Assembly: GCA_902780635.1 (NCBI GenBank)
Contig: CACZGH010000011.1
Span: forward strand, 120,542-184,541
Origin: an uncultured Prevotellaceae bacterium
GTDB lineage: Bacteria; Bacteroidota; Bacteroidia; Bacteroidales; Bacteroidaceae
DNA: 64,000 nucleotides
Direction: 5' to 3'
The notes under the pieces were generated by a model. That model was not told the origin of the DNA and ran no database searches. It saw only the letters and a program-made list of their open reading frames with translations. The translations under genes were made by a program, and so were the position numbers. Below are positions 16,068-24,947 of this stretch, in pieces; positions within the stretch are counted from its first letter, which is position 1, and each line of letters starts with the position of its first letter.

Positions 16068-19000
16068 TCATCTGCCTTTCGCATTTCGGCTGTCGCTGAT
16101 GAATTTGCATGTGGTAGTATGACCGTTGGAGTCTGTCACCCTGGCCACATGGCAGCCAGCACCCACCTGGTCCACAATCAGTTCGACATAGCCATCATGC
16201 GCCATACCAGACACATGGCCGACAGACTGTCCCGACAGGTTGAAAAGCTCGGCACTTACCATCCCTGAGACGCAGCCGCGCACCACCAGACGATCTAACA
16301 CATATCTGACTGTCAAGACTTGATCATTCTGAGCCAATGTCTGCCTGATGCCTGTGGCGTGAGGCTGATACACATCAACCAGATAGCTGCTCTTGATATT
16401 GGGTTTACGGATGCTGGGCACATTCATCACATAGACATCGTTGGTGCCATCAGGATACCGGCCCACGGTCTGGTCGGCTTGATGCTCTGCATAGGTCAGC
16501 ACGTCACTCCATGAGTCATCTGCGGCTGAAAGCATGATGTCACCGCCCTCGTCAGCCAGTTTGAAAGTAGTGTGCAGCTGTCCTGCGGGAGTCAGTTTGT
16601 CACACCAAACGACCAATCGGCCATGAGGCGGGATAATGGTCTCAGCGGAGCTTTCCTCCTTACTTATTTGGTATTTATGAGGCTTGTTGAGGTTGTCAGT
16701 CAGATACATACCCTCCACGTCGATAGGCTGATTGGTGGTATTGTAAAGTTCTATCCAGTCATTACGTTTCCAATATTCATTCACATAAATGCCGTTGGCA
16801 GCGCTCACTTCGTTGACACGCACAGGCGTAATATCCTGGGCGAGGCGGACCTCTTCTGTCATGGGAGTGAAACAGGCTGTGAGTGACACAGATCCAGAGG
16901 GCAAATCGATGATGGGTGATGTGCTATAATAAGCACTGCCTGCCACAGCATACTCATCGCGCCACCCCGCAAAAGTGTAGCCAGCAGGAGCCTTGGCTTC
17001 CAACTGGACAGGAGCAAACAGACGACCCTTGAACATGGAATAGGGCACCTCAAGGCCATTGACATACAGACATGCGCCCTCTGTGTCTGCAACTAGTTGC
17101 ACACTCTGTTTCTTGACGTTAGACAACTTCATGTCTTTGAAATGCTGCATGCAGGAGATCATCGACTCATTGAGCGTCTTCAGTTTGTTTTTGATTAAGT
17201 CGGCAGAGCCGTCGGGGCTACGCCATCCCTCCAGTTGCATCATCGGGCGTACGATGTCGGCCAGTTCATTGACAATAGCGGTGGCCCGATCTTTTTCAAA
17301 CACGCTGCCACCTATCAGGCAATAGGTGTCGATGAATTGTTTACGGAACTCATCGTTTCTGAGCATGTTGAGGAAGAAAGTGACCAATTTGATCTCCTCA
17401 TATCGCTCTTCATTGGTATCGAAGATCAGATTGAAGGTGTGCCATTGGTCATTGGCAAATGCGGTGAACGGGTCGCTGTTTTTGAAGGCAAAGTCCAAGT
17501 CGAACGTTACAAAGCGATAACGCCCATCCTGCTGACTACGATAGCCTTTTATATTATTGTGTGGCCAGTCGGAAGAACCTAAAAACAGTTCCACTGCCAT
17601 ATAATTAATGTATTCGTCAATATCGAGAATCTGCTTCAGCTCCTCATAAGAACCTGCTTCTGTGATATGTGCTCCCAGTTCATAGATGCGGTCCAACACA
17701 GCACTGGAGCCCACCATGAATACCACATTGGAGTCGGCGCTCATCTCAAACATATCAATCATCTCGTCATCATATCCGAAATTGGCCTCCACATACTTCT
17801 TGTTGTTGGGTTCACGCATGTTAAGCACTCCACGGCACTCACCATTCACATATTCTATGATGGGGACGTACGACTGCACATCGAGATTGATGCCCGACCG
17901 CTGGATGATACTTTGAAGCGCCGGGTCCAAAAAGCGGCTGCCGCCATTCTCCCACACATCGTTGCCACCGTTGCGCAAGAGCAGCACCTTGTTTCTGAGA
18001 TAGGGTTTCTGTGGGAAAAATACATGGTCGAGACGGTTCTGACCATCGAACTCCTTGCCCGCTTTCAGTTTAAAAGAGCGGGGGTTGGCTGCTCGTGTCC
18101 ATCCTCCAGAGACAGAGATCTGCACGTCCTGATTGTAGGCCATCACTCCCTCGGGGGTAATAAAAGAGAAATTGACAGGCCGTTCCCAGTCCATATTGTA
18201 ATTGCATTTAACGCTTTGCCCGTTGCCAGTACGCCCATTGGTGCCCTGGGTGTCAATGCCCCACTGGTTGTCACTGAAATACTTTTGATTGCCTACGATA
18301 GACACCACGGGGATCGTATAGTGGTTGTTGGTCTTGATGTAAGAACGGGTGACAGGTACGCTCGGCAACCACCCCTCCTGAAACAGACGGAAACGGTAAT
18401 TGGTAGTGGCGTTCACCGTGAAATGGCCGTCGGCACTCACCTTCGAGGCCTCCACCTGTCCGCCATTGAAGGCCTCCCATGAGATGTCGTCAAAATAATA
18501 GTTGTTTGAGACTCCACGCAACTCATTGAGATTGAAGGCAATGGTCTGCAAACCATTAATACCGGCCTGTTGGAAATTGACCTCCCCCTCATAGGTGATC
18601 TCCTGCCACTCGGTAGACACATTATAGCCACCGTCGAGCATCTGCCAGTGAATATAACTACCTGGGGTGGTGTGCGACTGCACTGAGATATGTGCTGCCC
18701 TGTCTGCGCGCACCTTCATGGAGAAGCGAAAGCGGTCGCCGGCATGCCACACATGATCGGGGGTATACACAAAAAACTGTGTGTCCCAGTCTTCTGCGGG
18801 ACGTGACACCGAATGCACTTTCACACCACGTGTGCCATTGTAGCCCACACCAGCAAGAATCTTGGTGTTGTACTCACCACCCTCATCACCATCTTTGCCT
18901 ACGAGGCAGGTCACGTCATCACCCTCACAATCACCATTGACAACAAAATTTGTCCATTCATTCTGCACACCGGGCGATTTTGGTTTCTCTGGCACACTGC

Positions 19001-19574
19001 CGTCAGTGGTATACACCAAGGTGGCGCCTTCAGGGATGGCGACATCGACCGTCATCATACTGGTAAAAATCCGACTGTCTTGACTCACCACAGGAGGTGA
19101 CAAACGCTGTTCGCAGAAAGTGGATGTGGCATTGCTCTCGCCAGGTGTGGCATCGGCTGTCCAGCCCCATTCCTCGCCGCCATCGGTCTTACGTGCATAG
19201 GAAGTATGGCTCATAGCCTCGGGATAATCCTGACTAGTGATCAGCTGACCTTCAGCGTCACTCAGATAGACAGAGCCGCCATCACAATTGAGTTTAAAGG
19301 GAGCCTGAGTGGTCTTGATATTGTTCGACCCCAGCCACACCACTTTGAATCCTTTTGCAGGGATGGAGCCCATGTCTTTTGGCATATGCCAGCGTGTCAG
19401 GCAAGCAGGGTCATCACTCAAGTACATGCCCGCAAGGTTGATGGGCTGTTCGGTGGGATTATACAATTCAATCCAACTGTCAAAGTTGGTGGCGGGACTC
19501 ATGTTGGTTCCTATATTGGAAGCCATCAGTTCGTTGATGACAATCACTGCTCCTATTAATGTCTCAGCTATCAT
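16068..19574 (-). CDS. CotH-kinase / lamin-tail multidomain surface protein
   Basis: 1168 aa. Order: lamin-tail domain (about 10-120: INELMASN...DSWIELYNPTEQPINLAGMYLSDD); a short chitobiase-C-like beta domain (about 180-200: LVYTTDGSVPE); a CBM4/9-like jelly-roll (about 210-360); a CotH-type kinase-like domain (about 430-780), with MDWERPVNFSFI, NKVLLLRNGGND, NMREPNNKKYV and FVTFDLDFAF; a second lamin-tail domain (about 930-1050); and a C-terminal T9SS type A-like domain (VSAELFNLSGQSV...GCHVARVTD). It is probably an outer-surface protein. CotH kinases phosphorylate proteins in Bacillus spores; activity here is untested. The only in-frame ATG leaves about ten residues before the first domain, so no normal signal peptide is visible. 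Confidence 0.8.
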   Translation of the reverse strand: MIAETLIGAVIVINELMASNIGTNMSPATNFDSWIELYNPTEQPINLAGMYLSDDPACLTRWHMPKDMGSIPAKGFKVVWLGSNNIKTTQAPFKLNCDGGSVYLSDAEGQLITSQDYPEAMSHTSYARKTDGGEEWGWTADATPGESNATSTFCEQRLSPPVVSQDSRIFTSMMTVDVAIPEGATLVYTTDGSVPEKPKSPGVQNEWTNFVVNGDCEGDDVTCLVGKDGDEGGEYNTKILAGVGYNGTRGVKVHSVSRPAEDWDTQFFVYTPDHVWHAGDRFRFSMKVRADRAAHISVQSHTTPGSYIHWQMLDGGYNVSTEWQEITYEGEVNFQQAGINGLQTIAFNLNELRGVSNNYYFDDISWEAFNGGQVEASKVSADGHFTVNATTNYRFRLFQEGWLPSVPVTRSYIKTNNHYTIPVVSIVGNQKYFSDNQWGIDTQGTNGRTGNGQSVKCNYNMDWERPVNFSFITPEGVMAYNQDVQISVSGGWTRAANPRSFKLKAGKEFDGQNRLDHVFFPQKPYLRNKVLLLRNGGNDVWENGGSRFLDPALQSIIQRSGINLDVQSYVPIIEYVNGECRGVLNMREPNNKKYVEANFGYDDEMIDMFEMSADSNVVFMVGSSAVLDRIYELGAHITEAGSYEELKQILDIDEYINYMAVELFLGSSDWPHNNIKGYRSQQDGRYRFVTFDLDFAFKNSDPFTAFANDQWHTFNLIFDTNEERYEEIKLVTFFLNMLRNDEFRKQFIDTYCLIGGSVFEKDRATAIVNELADIVRPMMQLEGWRSPDGSADLIKNKLKTLNESMISCMQHFKDMKLSNVKKQSVQLVADTEGACLYVNGLEVPYSMFKGRLFAPVQLEAKAPAGYTFAGWRDEYAVAGSAYYSTSPIIDLPSGSVSLTACFTPMTEEVRLAQDITPVRVNEVSAANGIYVNEYWKRNDWIELYNTTNQPIDVEGMYLTDNLNKPHKYQISKEESSAETIIPPHGRLVVWCDKLTPAGQLHTTFKLADEGGDIMLSAADDSWSDVLTYAEHQADQTVGRYPDGTNDVYVMNVPSIRKPNIKSSYLVDVYQPHATGIRQTLAQNDQVLTVRYVLDRLVVRGCVSGMVSAELFNLSGQSVGHVSGMAHDGYVELIVDQVGAGCHVARVTDSNGHTTTCKFISDSRNAKGR

Positions 19575-19623
19575 AAAAATGGGAAATTGATAGATTTACC
19601 TTACGTTGCCTCATTTCAGCTTG

Positions 19624-19655
19624 CAAAGTTACGCAGAAGGGTGTAATAATACAAT
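19624..19655 (-). promoter_or_regulatory. Promoter upstream of the CotH-family gene
   Basis: Minus-strand TAACTTTG (complement of 19624-19631) fits the -7 box. ATTG (complement of 19652-19655) lies 20 nt further upstream as a near-match to the -33 TTTG. The predicted transcript would start close to an ATG AGG at about 19606, which is out of frame with the main gene. Confidence 0.5.
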
Positions 19656-19736
19656 TAATAATGTATCATAAATTGTAGAAAATGTATCAATTTTGGAGAT
19701 ACTCGATTTTGAAGTTTCGCATTCGCGCAACTTTTT

Positions 19737-19794
19737 GGAGTTTAGGAGTTCAGGAGTTTAGGAGTTACAGGAGTTCAGGAGTTACAGGAGTTCA
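19737..19794 (+). repeat. GGAGTT(C/T/A)A short tandem repeat, copy 1
   Basis: Seven 8-9 bp units, GGAGTTTA, GGAGTTCA, GGAGTTTA, GGAGTTACA, GGAGTTCA, GGAGTTACA, GGAGTTCA, followed by GACAATAGCC. The 484-bp gap 19575-20058 holds this repeat, the CotH-gene promoter and the purH promoter box. I see nothing else in it. A related block with the same flanks (GAAGTT.CG before, GACAATAGCC after) is at 50810-50843. Confidence 0.85.
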
Positions 19795-20027
19795 GACAAT
19801 AGCCTATAAACACCTTGATAGGCACAATGTATGGTAATATGAAAAGCCTGATACTTAACAATATGTACCATAGATGAGACGTCTGTTGCTAAAAACGGTA
19901 CAATTGTTTGAAAGAACAAAAAAGAAGGAAATCACGCAACTCGCTATCATTGAATAACCTAAATCAAATAATCATCAAAAAACAAAAAAATCTAAGGCAA
20001 AGATAAATGTTATCCGTCCTTTTTTCG

Positions 20028-20035
20028 TACCTTTG
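20028..20035 (+). promoter_or_regulatory. -7 box of the purH-mre operon
   Basis: TACCTTTG matches TAnnTTTG and is followed by C, the common extension, 23 bp before the purH start codon. The -33 position reads TAAA rather than TTTG, so only the proximal element is clear. It is the likely promoter for the whole purH-mreBCD-pbp2-rodA unit. Confidence 0.5.
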
Positions 20036-20058
20036 CACTCTCGTAAAAATATGTAGAC

Positions 20059-20655
20059 ATGGCAGAGAATAAAAAAATCAGAAAAGCACTGATCTCAGTG
20101 TATCATAAAGATGGACTTGACAGCATTTTGGCAAAACTCCATGAAGGAGGTGTGCAATTTTTGTCTACCGGAGGCACTCAGCAGTTTATAGAGTCTCTGG
20201 GCTATCCATGCCAGAAAGTAGAGAGCGTCACCACCTATCCTTCCATTCTGGGAGGTCGCGTGAAGACCCTGCACCCCAAAGTGTTTGGAGGTATTTTGGC
20301 ACGGCGCGACAACGAGGGCGACCTGAGCCAGATGAAAGAATATGACATACCAGAAATAGACCTTGTGGTGGTCGACCTCTATCCTTTTGAGGACACCGTG
20401 GCAAACGGAGCCACTGAAGAGGAAATCATTGAGAAAATAGACATAGGCGGCATTTCCCTTATCCGGGCCGCAGCTAAGAACTTCAACGATGTGGTCATCG
20501 TGCCCAGCAAGGCAGAGTATGGCCTGCTCCTGAACATCCTTCAGGAGAAAGGCGCAGAGACCACCCGTCAGGAACGGAAAATGTTTGCTGAGAGAGCTTT
20601 CGGCGTGAGCAGTCACTATGACACCGCTATACACGCATGGTTCGCAAGTAAATAA
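20059..20655 (+). CDS. purH: IMP cyclohydrolase (N-terminal PurH domain only)
   Basis: 198 aa, corresponding only to the MGS-like IMP cyclohydrolase half of bifunctional PurH, which is usually above 500 aa. Typical motifs: ALISVYHKDGLDSI, FLSTGGTQQFIE, VTTYPSILGGRVKTLHPKVF, NLYPF-type VVDLYPFEDTV, and IDIGGISLIRAAAKNF. This half closes the ring of FAICAR to give IMP, the last step of purine synthesis. The AICAR formyltransferase half is absent: the next gene, mreB, starts 16 bp later. The reading frame ends cleanly in AWFASK with no sign of a downstream remnant, so it looks like a natural stand-alone enzyme. The other half must be encoded elsewhere. Confidence 0.88.
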   Translation: MAENKKIRKALISVYHKDGLDSILAKLHEGGVQFLSTGGTQQFIESLGYPCQKVESVTTYPSILGGRVKTLHPKVFGGILARRDNEGDLSQMKEYDIPEIDLVVVDLYPFEDTVANGATEEEIIEKIDIGGISLIRAAAKNFNDVVIVPSKAEYGLLLNILQEKGAETTRQERKMFAERAFGVSSHYDTAIHAWFASK

Positions 20656-20671
20656 TTTAACAAAAGTCGAA

Positions 20672-21694
20672 ATGGGATTTTTTTCTTTTACACAAGAAAT
20701 AGCAATGGACCTTGGCACCGCCAATACGATCATCATCAGTGATGACAAGATTGTGGTGGATGAGCCGTCGGTGGTAGCGCTTGACAAGCGCACCAACAGG
20801 ATGATAGCCGTCGGTGAGAAAGCCAAGTTGATGTTTGAGAAGACTCATGACAACATACAAACCATCAGACCGCTGCGTGACGGTGTGATAGCCGACTTCT
20901 CTGCATGCGAGCAGATGATGAGAGGACTCATCAAAATGGTACATACCGGAAGCCGACTCTTCTCACCCTCTCTGCGAATGGTCATCGGTGTGCCTTCTGG
21001 TTCAACAGAGGTAGAGCTCAGAGCCGTGCGCGACTCAGCTGAGCATGCCGACGGGCGCGATGTCTATCTCGTATTTGAGCCGATGGCCGCTGCCATCGGC
21101 ATCGGTATCGACGTGGAAGCCCCAGAGGGCAATATGATTGTAGACATCGGTGGCGGCACCACAGAGATTGCAGTGATCTCTTTGGGAGGCATCGTGTCCA
21201 ACAACTCCATCCGTGTGGCCGGTGATGACCTCACTGCCGACATACAGGACTATATGAGCCGTCAGCACAACCTCAGGGTAGGCGAGCGTATGGCGGAGCG
21301 TATCAAAATACACGTAGGCTCAGCCCTAACCGACCTTGGTGACGAGGCACCAGAGGACTATATCGTGCATGGTCCTAACCGCATCACAGCCCTCCCCATG
21401 GAGGTGCCCGTATGCTATCAGGAGATCGCACACTGTCTTGACAAGACCGTGGCAAAGATAGAGAATGCGGTACTCGCTGCCCTTGAGAAGACCCCACCTG
21501 AGCTTTACGCCGATATCGTGCACAATGGTATCTACCTCACAGGCGGCGGTGCCCTTCTTAGAGGTCTCGACAAGCGTCTCCACGAAAAGATACAGATACC
21601 ATTCCACATTGCGGAAGACCCTCTGCATAGTGTAGCAAAAGGAGCTGGAGTAGCTCTGAAAAATGTAGACAGGTACTCGTTCCTGATGAGATAA
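20672..21694 (+). CDS. mreB: Rod shape-determining protein MreB
   Basis: 340 aa from the ATG at 20672 (MGFFSFTQEIAMDLGTANT), the normal MreB length. Actin-fold nucleotide-binding motifs are present: DLGTANTII (phosphate 1), VDIGGGTTEIAVISLGG (phosphate 2) and LTGGGALLRGLDK (adenosine). It forms membrane-bound filaments that guide the elongasome of PBP2, RodA, MreC and MreD, all encoded directly downstream. The frame is open upstream into purH, but the earlier start would not match the family. Confidence 0.97.
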   Translation: MGFFSFTQEIAMDLGTANTIIISDDKIVVDEPSVVALDKRTNRMIAVGEKAKLMFEKTHDNIQTIRPLRDGVIADFSACEQMMRGLIKMVHTGSRLFSPSLRMVIGVPSGSTEVELRAVRDSAEHADGRDVYLVFEPMAAAIGIGIDVEAPEGNMIVDIGGGTTEIAVISLGGIVSNNSIRVAGDDLTADIQDYMSRQHNLRVGERMAERIKIHVGSALTDLGDEAPEDYIVHGPNRITALPMEVPVCYQEIAHCLDKTVAKIENAVLAALEKTPPELYADIVHNGIYLTGGGALLRGLDKRLHEKIQIPFHIAEDPLHSVAKGAGVALKNVDRYSFLMR

Positions 21695-21705
21695 TTCACT
21701 CGCTT

Positions 21706-22578
21706 ATGCGCAATCTCTTAGAGTTCCTCAAAAAATACAATTATTGGTTCGTCTTCGTATTGCTTGAGGTAGTCTGTGCCGTGCTCATGATACAATTTAA
21801 CAGCTATCATGGGAGTGTGTGGTTCACCTCGGCCAACTATATCTCAGGACTCACTTACGAAGCCGACTCAAAATTCAACGCATACCTCCATCAAGGGGCT
21901 GTCAACCAGGAACTCACAGAGCGCAACCTGACACTAGAGAGAGAAGTGGCCATGCTCAGGGCGCAACTCATCGACGAGAAGATGAAGTATGACTCCACCT
22001 GGGTGGACAGCGTGCCAACCAACGTACTGGCCAACTTCAAACTCATCAGGGCTAAAGTGGTGAGCAACTCACTCGACAAGACCGACAACTTCATCACCAT
22101 CGACAGAGGTTTCTACGATGGTGTTCATGCGGATATGGCGGTGGCATGCGGTACAGGTGTAGTGGGTGTCGTATATATGGCTTCAGGGCATTATGCCGTC
22201 GTGATACCTGTGCTCAGTTCGAAGTCAAACATCAGCTGTGCCATCCAAAACAAAGGCTATTTCGGCTACCTCCACTGGAATGGGGGGCGCTCCGATATCG
22301 CCTACGTAGACGACATTCCTCGACACGCCGACTTTGAAAACGGCGACACCATCGTCACCAGTGGATATTCCTCCATGTTTCCACAAGGCATCATGGTAGG
22401 TAAGATACTCAACAAACTCGACTCAGAGGACGGTCTCTCATACCGGCTCGAAATCAAGCTCTCTACAGACTTTGGCAAACTGCGGGATGTCTGTGTCATC
22501 GACGACAAGGAAGTGAAGAAGAGGCTCGACCTGCTCAGACAGGCCGCAGACTCCATCAAACCACTGCGGAATAAATAG
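21706..22578 (+). CDS. mreC: Rod shape-determining protein MreC
   Basis: 290 aa. A short cytosolic N-terminus is followed by one membrane segment (about 13-30), a coiled coil (about 60-90: LTERNLTLEREVAMLRAQL) and the two beta-barrel domains of MreC, with NFITIDRGFYDGVHADMAV, GVVGVV and TSGYSSMFPQGIMVGKI. It links cytoplasmic MreB to periplasmic PBP2. It lies 11 bp after mreB and 3 bp before mreD. Confidence 0.95.
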   Translation: MRNLLEFLKKYNYWFVFVLLEVVCAVLMIQFNSYHGSVWFTSANYISGLTYEADSKFNAYLHQGAVNQELTERNLTLEREVAMLRAQLIDEKMKYDSTWVDSVPTNVLANFKLIRAKVVSNSLDKTDNFITIDRGFYDGVHADMAVACGTGVVGVVYMASGHYAVVIPVLSSKSNISCAIQNKGYFGYLHWNGGRSDIAYVDDIPRHADFENGDTIVTSGYSSMFPQGIMVGKILNKLDSEDGLSYRLEIKLSTDFGKLRDVCVIDDKEVKKRLDLLRQAADSIKPLRNK

Positions 22579-22581
22579 AAT

Positions 22582-23085
22582 ATGAATTTCGATTTCATAA
22601 GACTGCCTGTCACTTTCGTGGTGCTGTGTGCGTTGCAGGTGTTCATCCTCAACCATATACAGCTCTTCGGGTGTGCCATGCCTCTATTCTACGTATGGTT
22701 TGTGGTGACCATGAAAAAAGGAACCCCCAAATGGGCCATGATGTGCTGGGCCTTTGCCATGGGGATGACACTCGATATCTTCACCAATACGCCGGGCGTA
22801 GCTGCTGCTGCCATGACAGCCATCGCGATGGCACAGCCCTATCTGCTCGACCTCTTCATGACACGTGAGAGCGATGAGCAAATCACGCCATCTTACGCCA
22901 CGATTGGCAAAAAGCCTTTTGCCAACTTCACCATCGTGATGGTCACGTCGTATTGTGTGATTTATTATACACTCGAGATGTTCAGTTTTATGAACGGACT
23001 CAAATGGTTGGAATGTGTTGTCGGCAGCGCACTGCTGACTATCGCCTTGATATTGGCTTTTGATAGATTGAGAAATAAGGGTTAA
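22582..23085 (+). CDS. mreD: Rod shape-determining protein MreD
   Basis: 167 aa, mostly hydrophobic, with about five membrane segments. The family features are weak in sequence but clear in size and place: between mreC and the PBP2 gene. A GMTLDIFTNTPGVAA stretch fits the usual MreD G..D..sg..G motif. It is a membrane partner of MreC in lateral wall synthesis. Confidence 0.9.
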   Translation: MNFDFIRLPVTFVVLCALQVFILNHIQLFGCAMPLFYVWFVVTMKKGTPKWAMMCWAFAMGMTLDIFTNTPGVAAAAMTAIAMAQPYLLDLFMTRESDEQITPSYATIGKKPFANFTIVMVTSYCVIYYTLEMFSFMNGLKWLECVVGSALLTIALILAFDRLRNKG

Positions 23086-23099
23086 TAGATTTTGTAATC

Positions 23100-24947
23100 A
23101 TGAAAGATTACGAACTTGACAAACGGCAGTATGTAATCGGAGGGGTGGCTATCGCTGTGGTGGTCATCTATATCATACGTCTGTTCACACTTCAGATTAT
23201 GAGCGACGATTATAAGAAAAACGCCGACAGCAACGCTTTTCTGAAAAAGGTGGAATTCCCCTCACGGGGTATTATCTCAGATAGAAACGGCAAAAACCTT
23301 GTCTACAACCAACCTTCCTACGACATCATGGTCATCGTCAATGAGCAGCGCTCAAGGCTTGACACCATGGAGTTTTGCAAGGCCCTCAACATCACCAAGG
23401 ACTATTTTATCAGACGAATGAAAGATATCCAGGACAGGTCCAAGAACCCTGGATACTCCAGTTTCACCCAACAGCTCTTCATGTCTCAGCTCTCTGACCA
23501 AGAGTTCAGCGTTTTTCAGGAGAAAGCCTACAAATTTCCAGGATTTTACATCCAGCGCCGCAGCATCCGACAATATGAATATCCCAGTGCCGCACTGCTC
23601 TTAGGCGACGTGGCGGAGGTGTCGCCCGACGATATCGCCGAAGATGATTATTACCAGCCGGGCGACTATATCGGCAAGATAGGCATCGAGCGTTCGTATG
23701 AGAAACAGCTCAGAGGCGTGAAAGGTGTACAGATCCTGCTCCGCGACGCACGTGGACGAATCCAAGGCAATTACCGCAATGGAGAGTTCAACACCAAGCC
23801 TGTGCCTGGGAAGGATATCCAACTGGGTATCGACATCGACCTTCAGCGCCTTGGAGAGAGGCTCATGGAGGGGAAACTGGGCAGCATTGTGGCCATTGAG
23901 CCTGCCACCGGCGAGGTGCTTTGTCTGGTGTCATCGCCCTCTTACGACCCACGCATGATGATCGGTCGACAGAGAGGTAAGAACCACCTTGCCCTGGCAC
24001 GTGACCCTCTGAAGCCTCTGCTCAACAGAGCCATCATGGGCACCTATCCCCCTGGCTCCACCTTCAAGACAGGACAAGGCCTCACCTTCCTGACCGAGGG
24101 CATCATCGACTCCACCACTAAATATCCTTGCTACCGCGGGTTTGTCACCAGAGGTATGCGAGTAGGGTGCCACTCACATGGCTCTCCGTTGCCCATCGTG
24201 CCAGCCACTGCTACTTCGTGCAATGCATTCTTCTGCTGGGGTCTTTTCAACATGTTGAACAACAAGAAATATGGCACCCTTCAAAACGCCATGGACACAT
24301 GGCGCGACTACATGGTCAGCATGGGATTTGGCTACAAATTAGGCATCGACCTGCCTGGAGAGAAACGTGGGATGATACCCAATGCCACCTATTACGACAA
24401 GGCTTTCAAAAGCAACTGGAACGCACTCGGTGTTATCAGCATTGCCATTGGCCAAGGTGAGGTGACACTCACACCGCTACAGATAGCCAATCTGGGTGCC
24501 ACCATCGCCAATCGCGGTTACTACATCACCCCACATGTGGTCAAGGAAATAGAAGATGGAGCCATCGACACGCTTTACACAAAGAAAAAATATACAAAGG
24601 CCAGCCGCGAGGCATACGAACTGATCGTCAAGGGCATGCGCAGAGCCGTGCTCGGTGGTACCTGTAAAGCTGCCAACCGCCGCGACTTCACGGTGTGCGG
24701 CAAGACGGGAACGGCACAAAACCGCGGTCGTGACCACTCTGTGTTCATGGGTTTTGCACCGATGGAGCAGCCTCAGATCGCCATTGCCGTCTATGTGGAG
24801 AACGGTGGTTTCGGAGCCACATTCGGCGTACCAATAGGTTCGCTGATGATGGAACAGTATATCAAAGGGAAACTCTCCGAAAGTTCGGAGAGGCAGGCAT
24901 CACGTATACAAAGTCAGCATCTGAAGTATGGCACAAAAGACAGATAG
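23100..24947 (+). CDS. mrdA: Penicillin-binding protein 2 (transpeptidase)
   Basis: 615 aa. One N-terminal membrane helix (about 12-30), then the PBP dimerisation domain (FPSRGIISDRNGKNLVYN) and the transpeptidase domain. All three active-site motifs are present: PPGSTFK (nucleophile Ser and Lys), SCN in ATSCNAFFC, and KTG in CGKTGTAQN. It cross-links peptidoglycan during elongation. Its last 20 bp overlap the rodA start, so glycosyltransferase and transpeptidase are translated together. Confidence 0.96.
   Translation: MKDYELDKRQYVIGGVAIAVVVIYIIRLFTLQIMSDDYKKNADSNAFLKKVEFPSRGIISDRNGKNLVYNQPSYDIMVIVNEQRSRLDTMEFCKALNITKDYFIRRMKDIQDRSKNPGYSSFTQQLFMSQLSDQEFSVFQEKAYKFPGFYIQRRSIRQYEYPSAALLLGDVAEVSPDDIAEDDYYQPGDYIGKIGIERSYEKQLRGVKGVQILLRDARGRIQGNYRNGEFNTKPVPGKDIQLGIDIDLQRLGERLMEGKLGSIVAIEPATGEVLCLVSSPSYDPRMMIGRQRGKNHLALARDPLKPLLNRAIMGTYPPGSTFKTGQGLTFLTEGIIDSTTKYPCYRGFVTRGMRVGCHSHGSPLPIVPATATSCNAFFCWGLFNMLNNKKYGTLQNAMDTWRDYMVSMGFGYKLGIDLPGEKRGMIPNATYYDKAFKSNWNALGVISIAIGQGEVTLTPLQIANLGATIANRGYYITPHVVKEIEDGAIDTLYTKKKYTKASREAYELIVKGMRRAVLGGTCKAANRRDFTVCGKTGTAQNRGRDHSVFMGFAPMEQPQIAIAVYVENGGFGATFGVPIGSLMMEQYIKGKLSESSERQASRIQSQHLKYGTKDR

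Noticed and set aside
17667-18482. Open frame of 271 codons on the plus strand inside the CotH-family gene
   Set aside because: Antisense to recognisable CotH domain sequence; no start context or homology-like motif.
19737-19794. CRISPR-like array
   Set aside because: Units of 8-9 bp in direct contact without spacers; no cas genes in the window.
20095-20826. Open frame of 243 codons on the minus strand over purH and mreB
   Set aside because: Antisense to two well recognised genes in their own frames; no family-like motifs.
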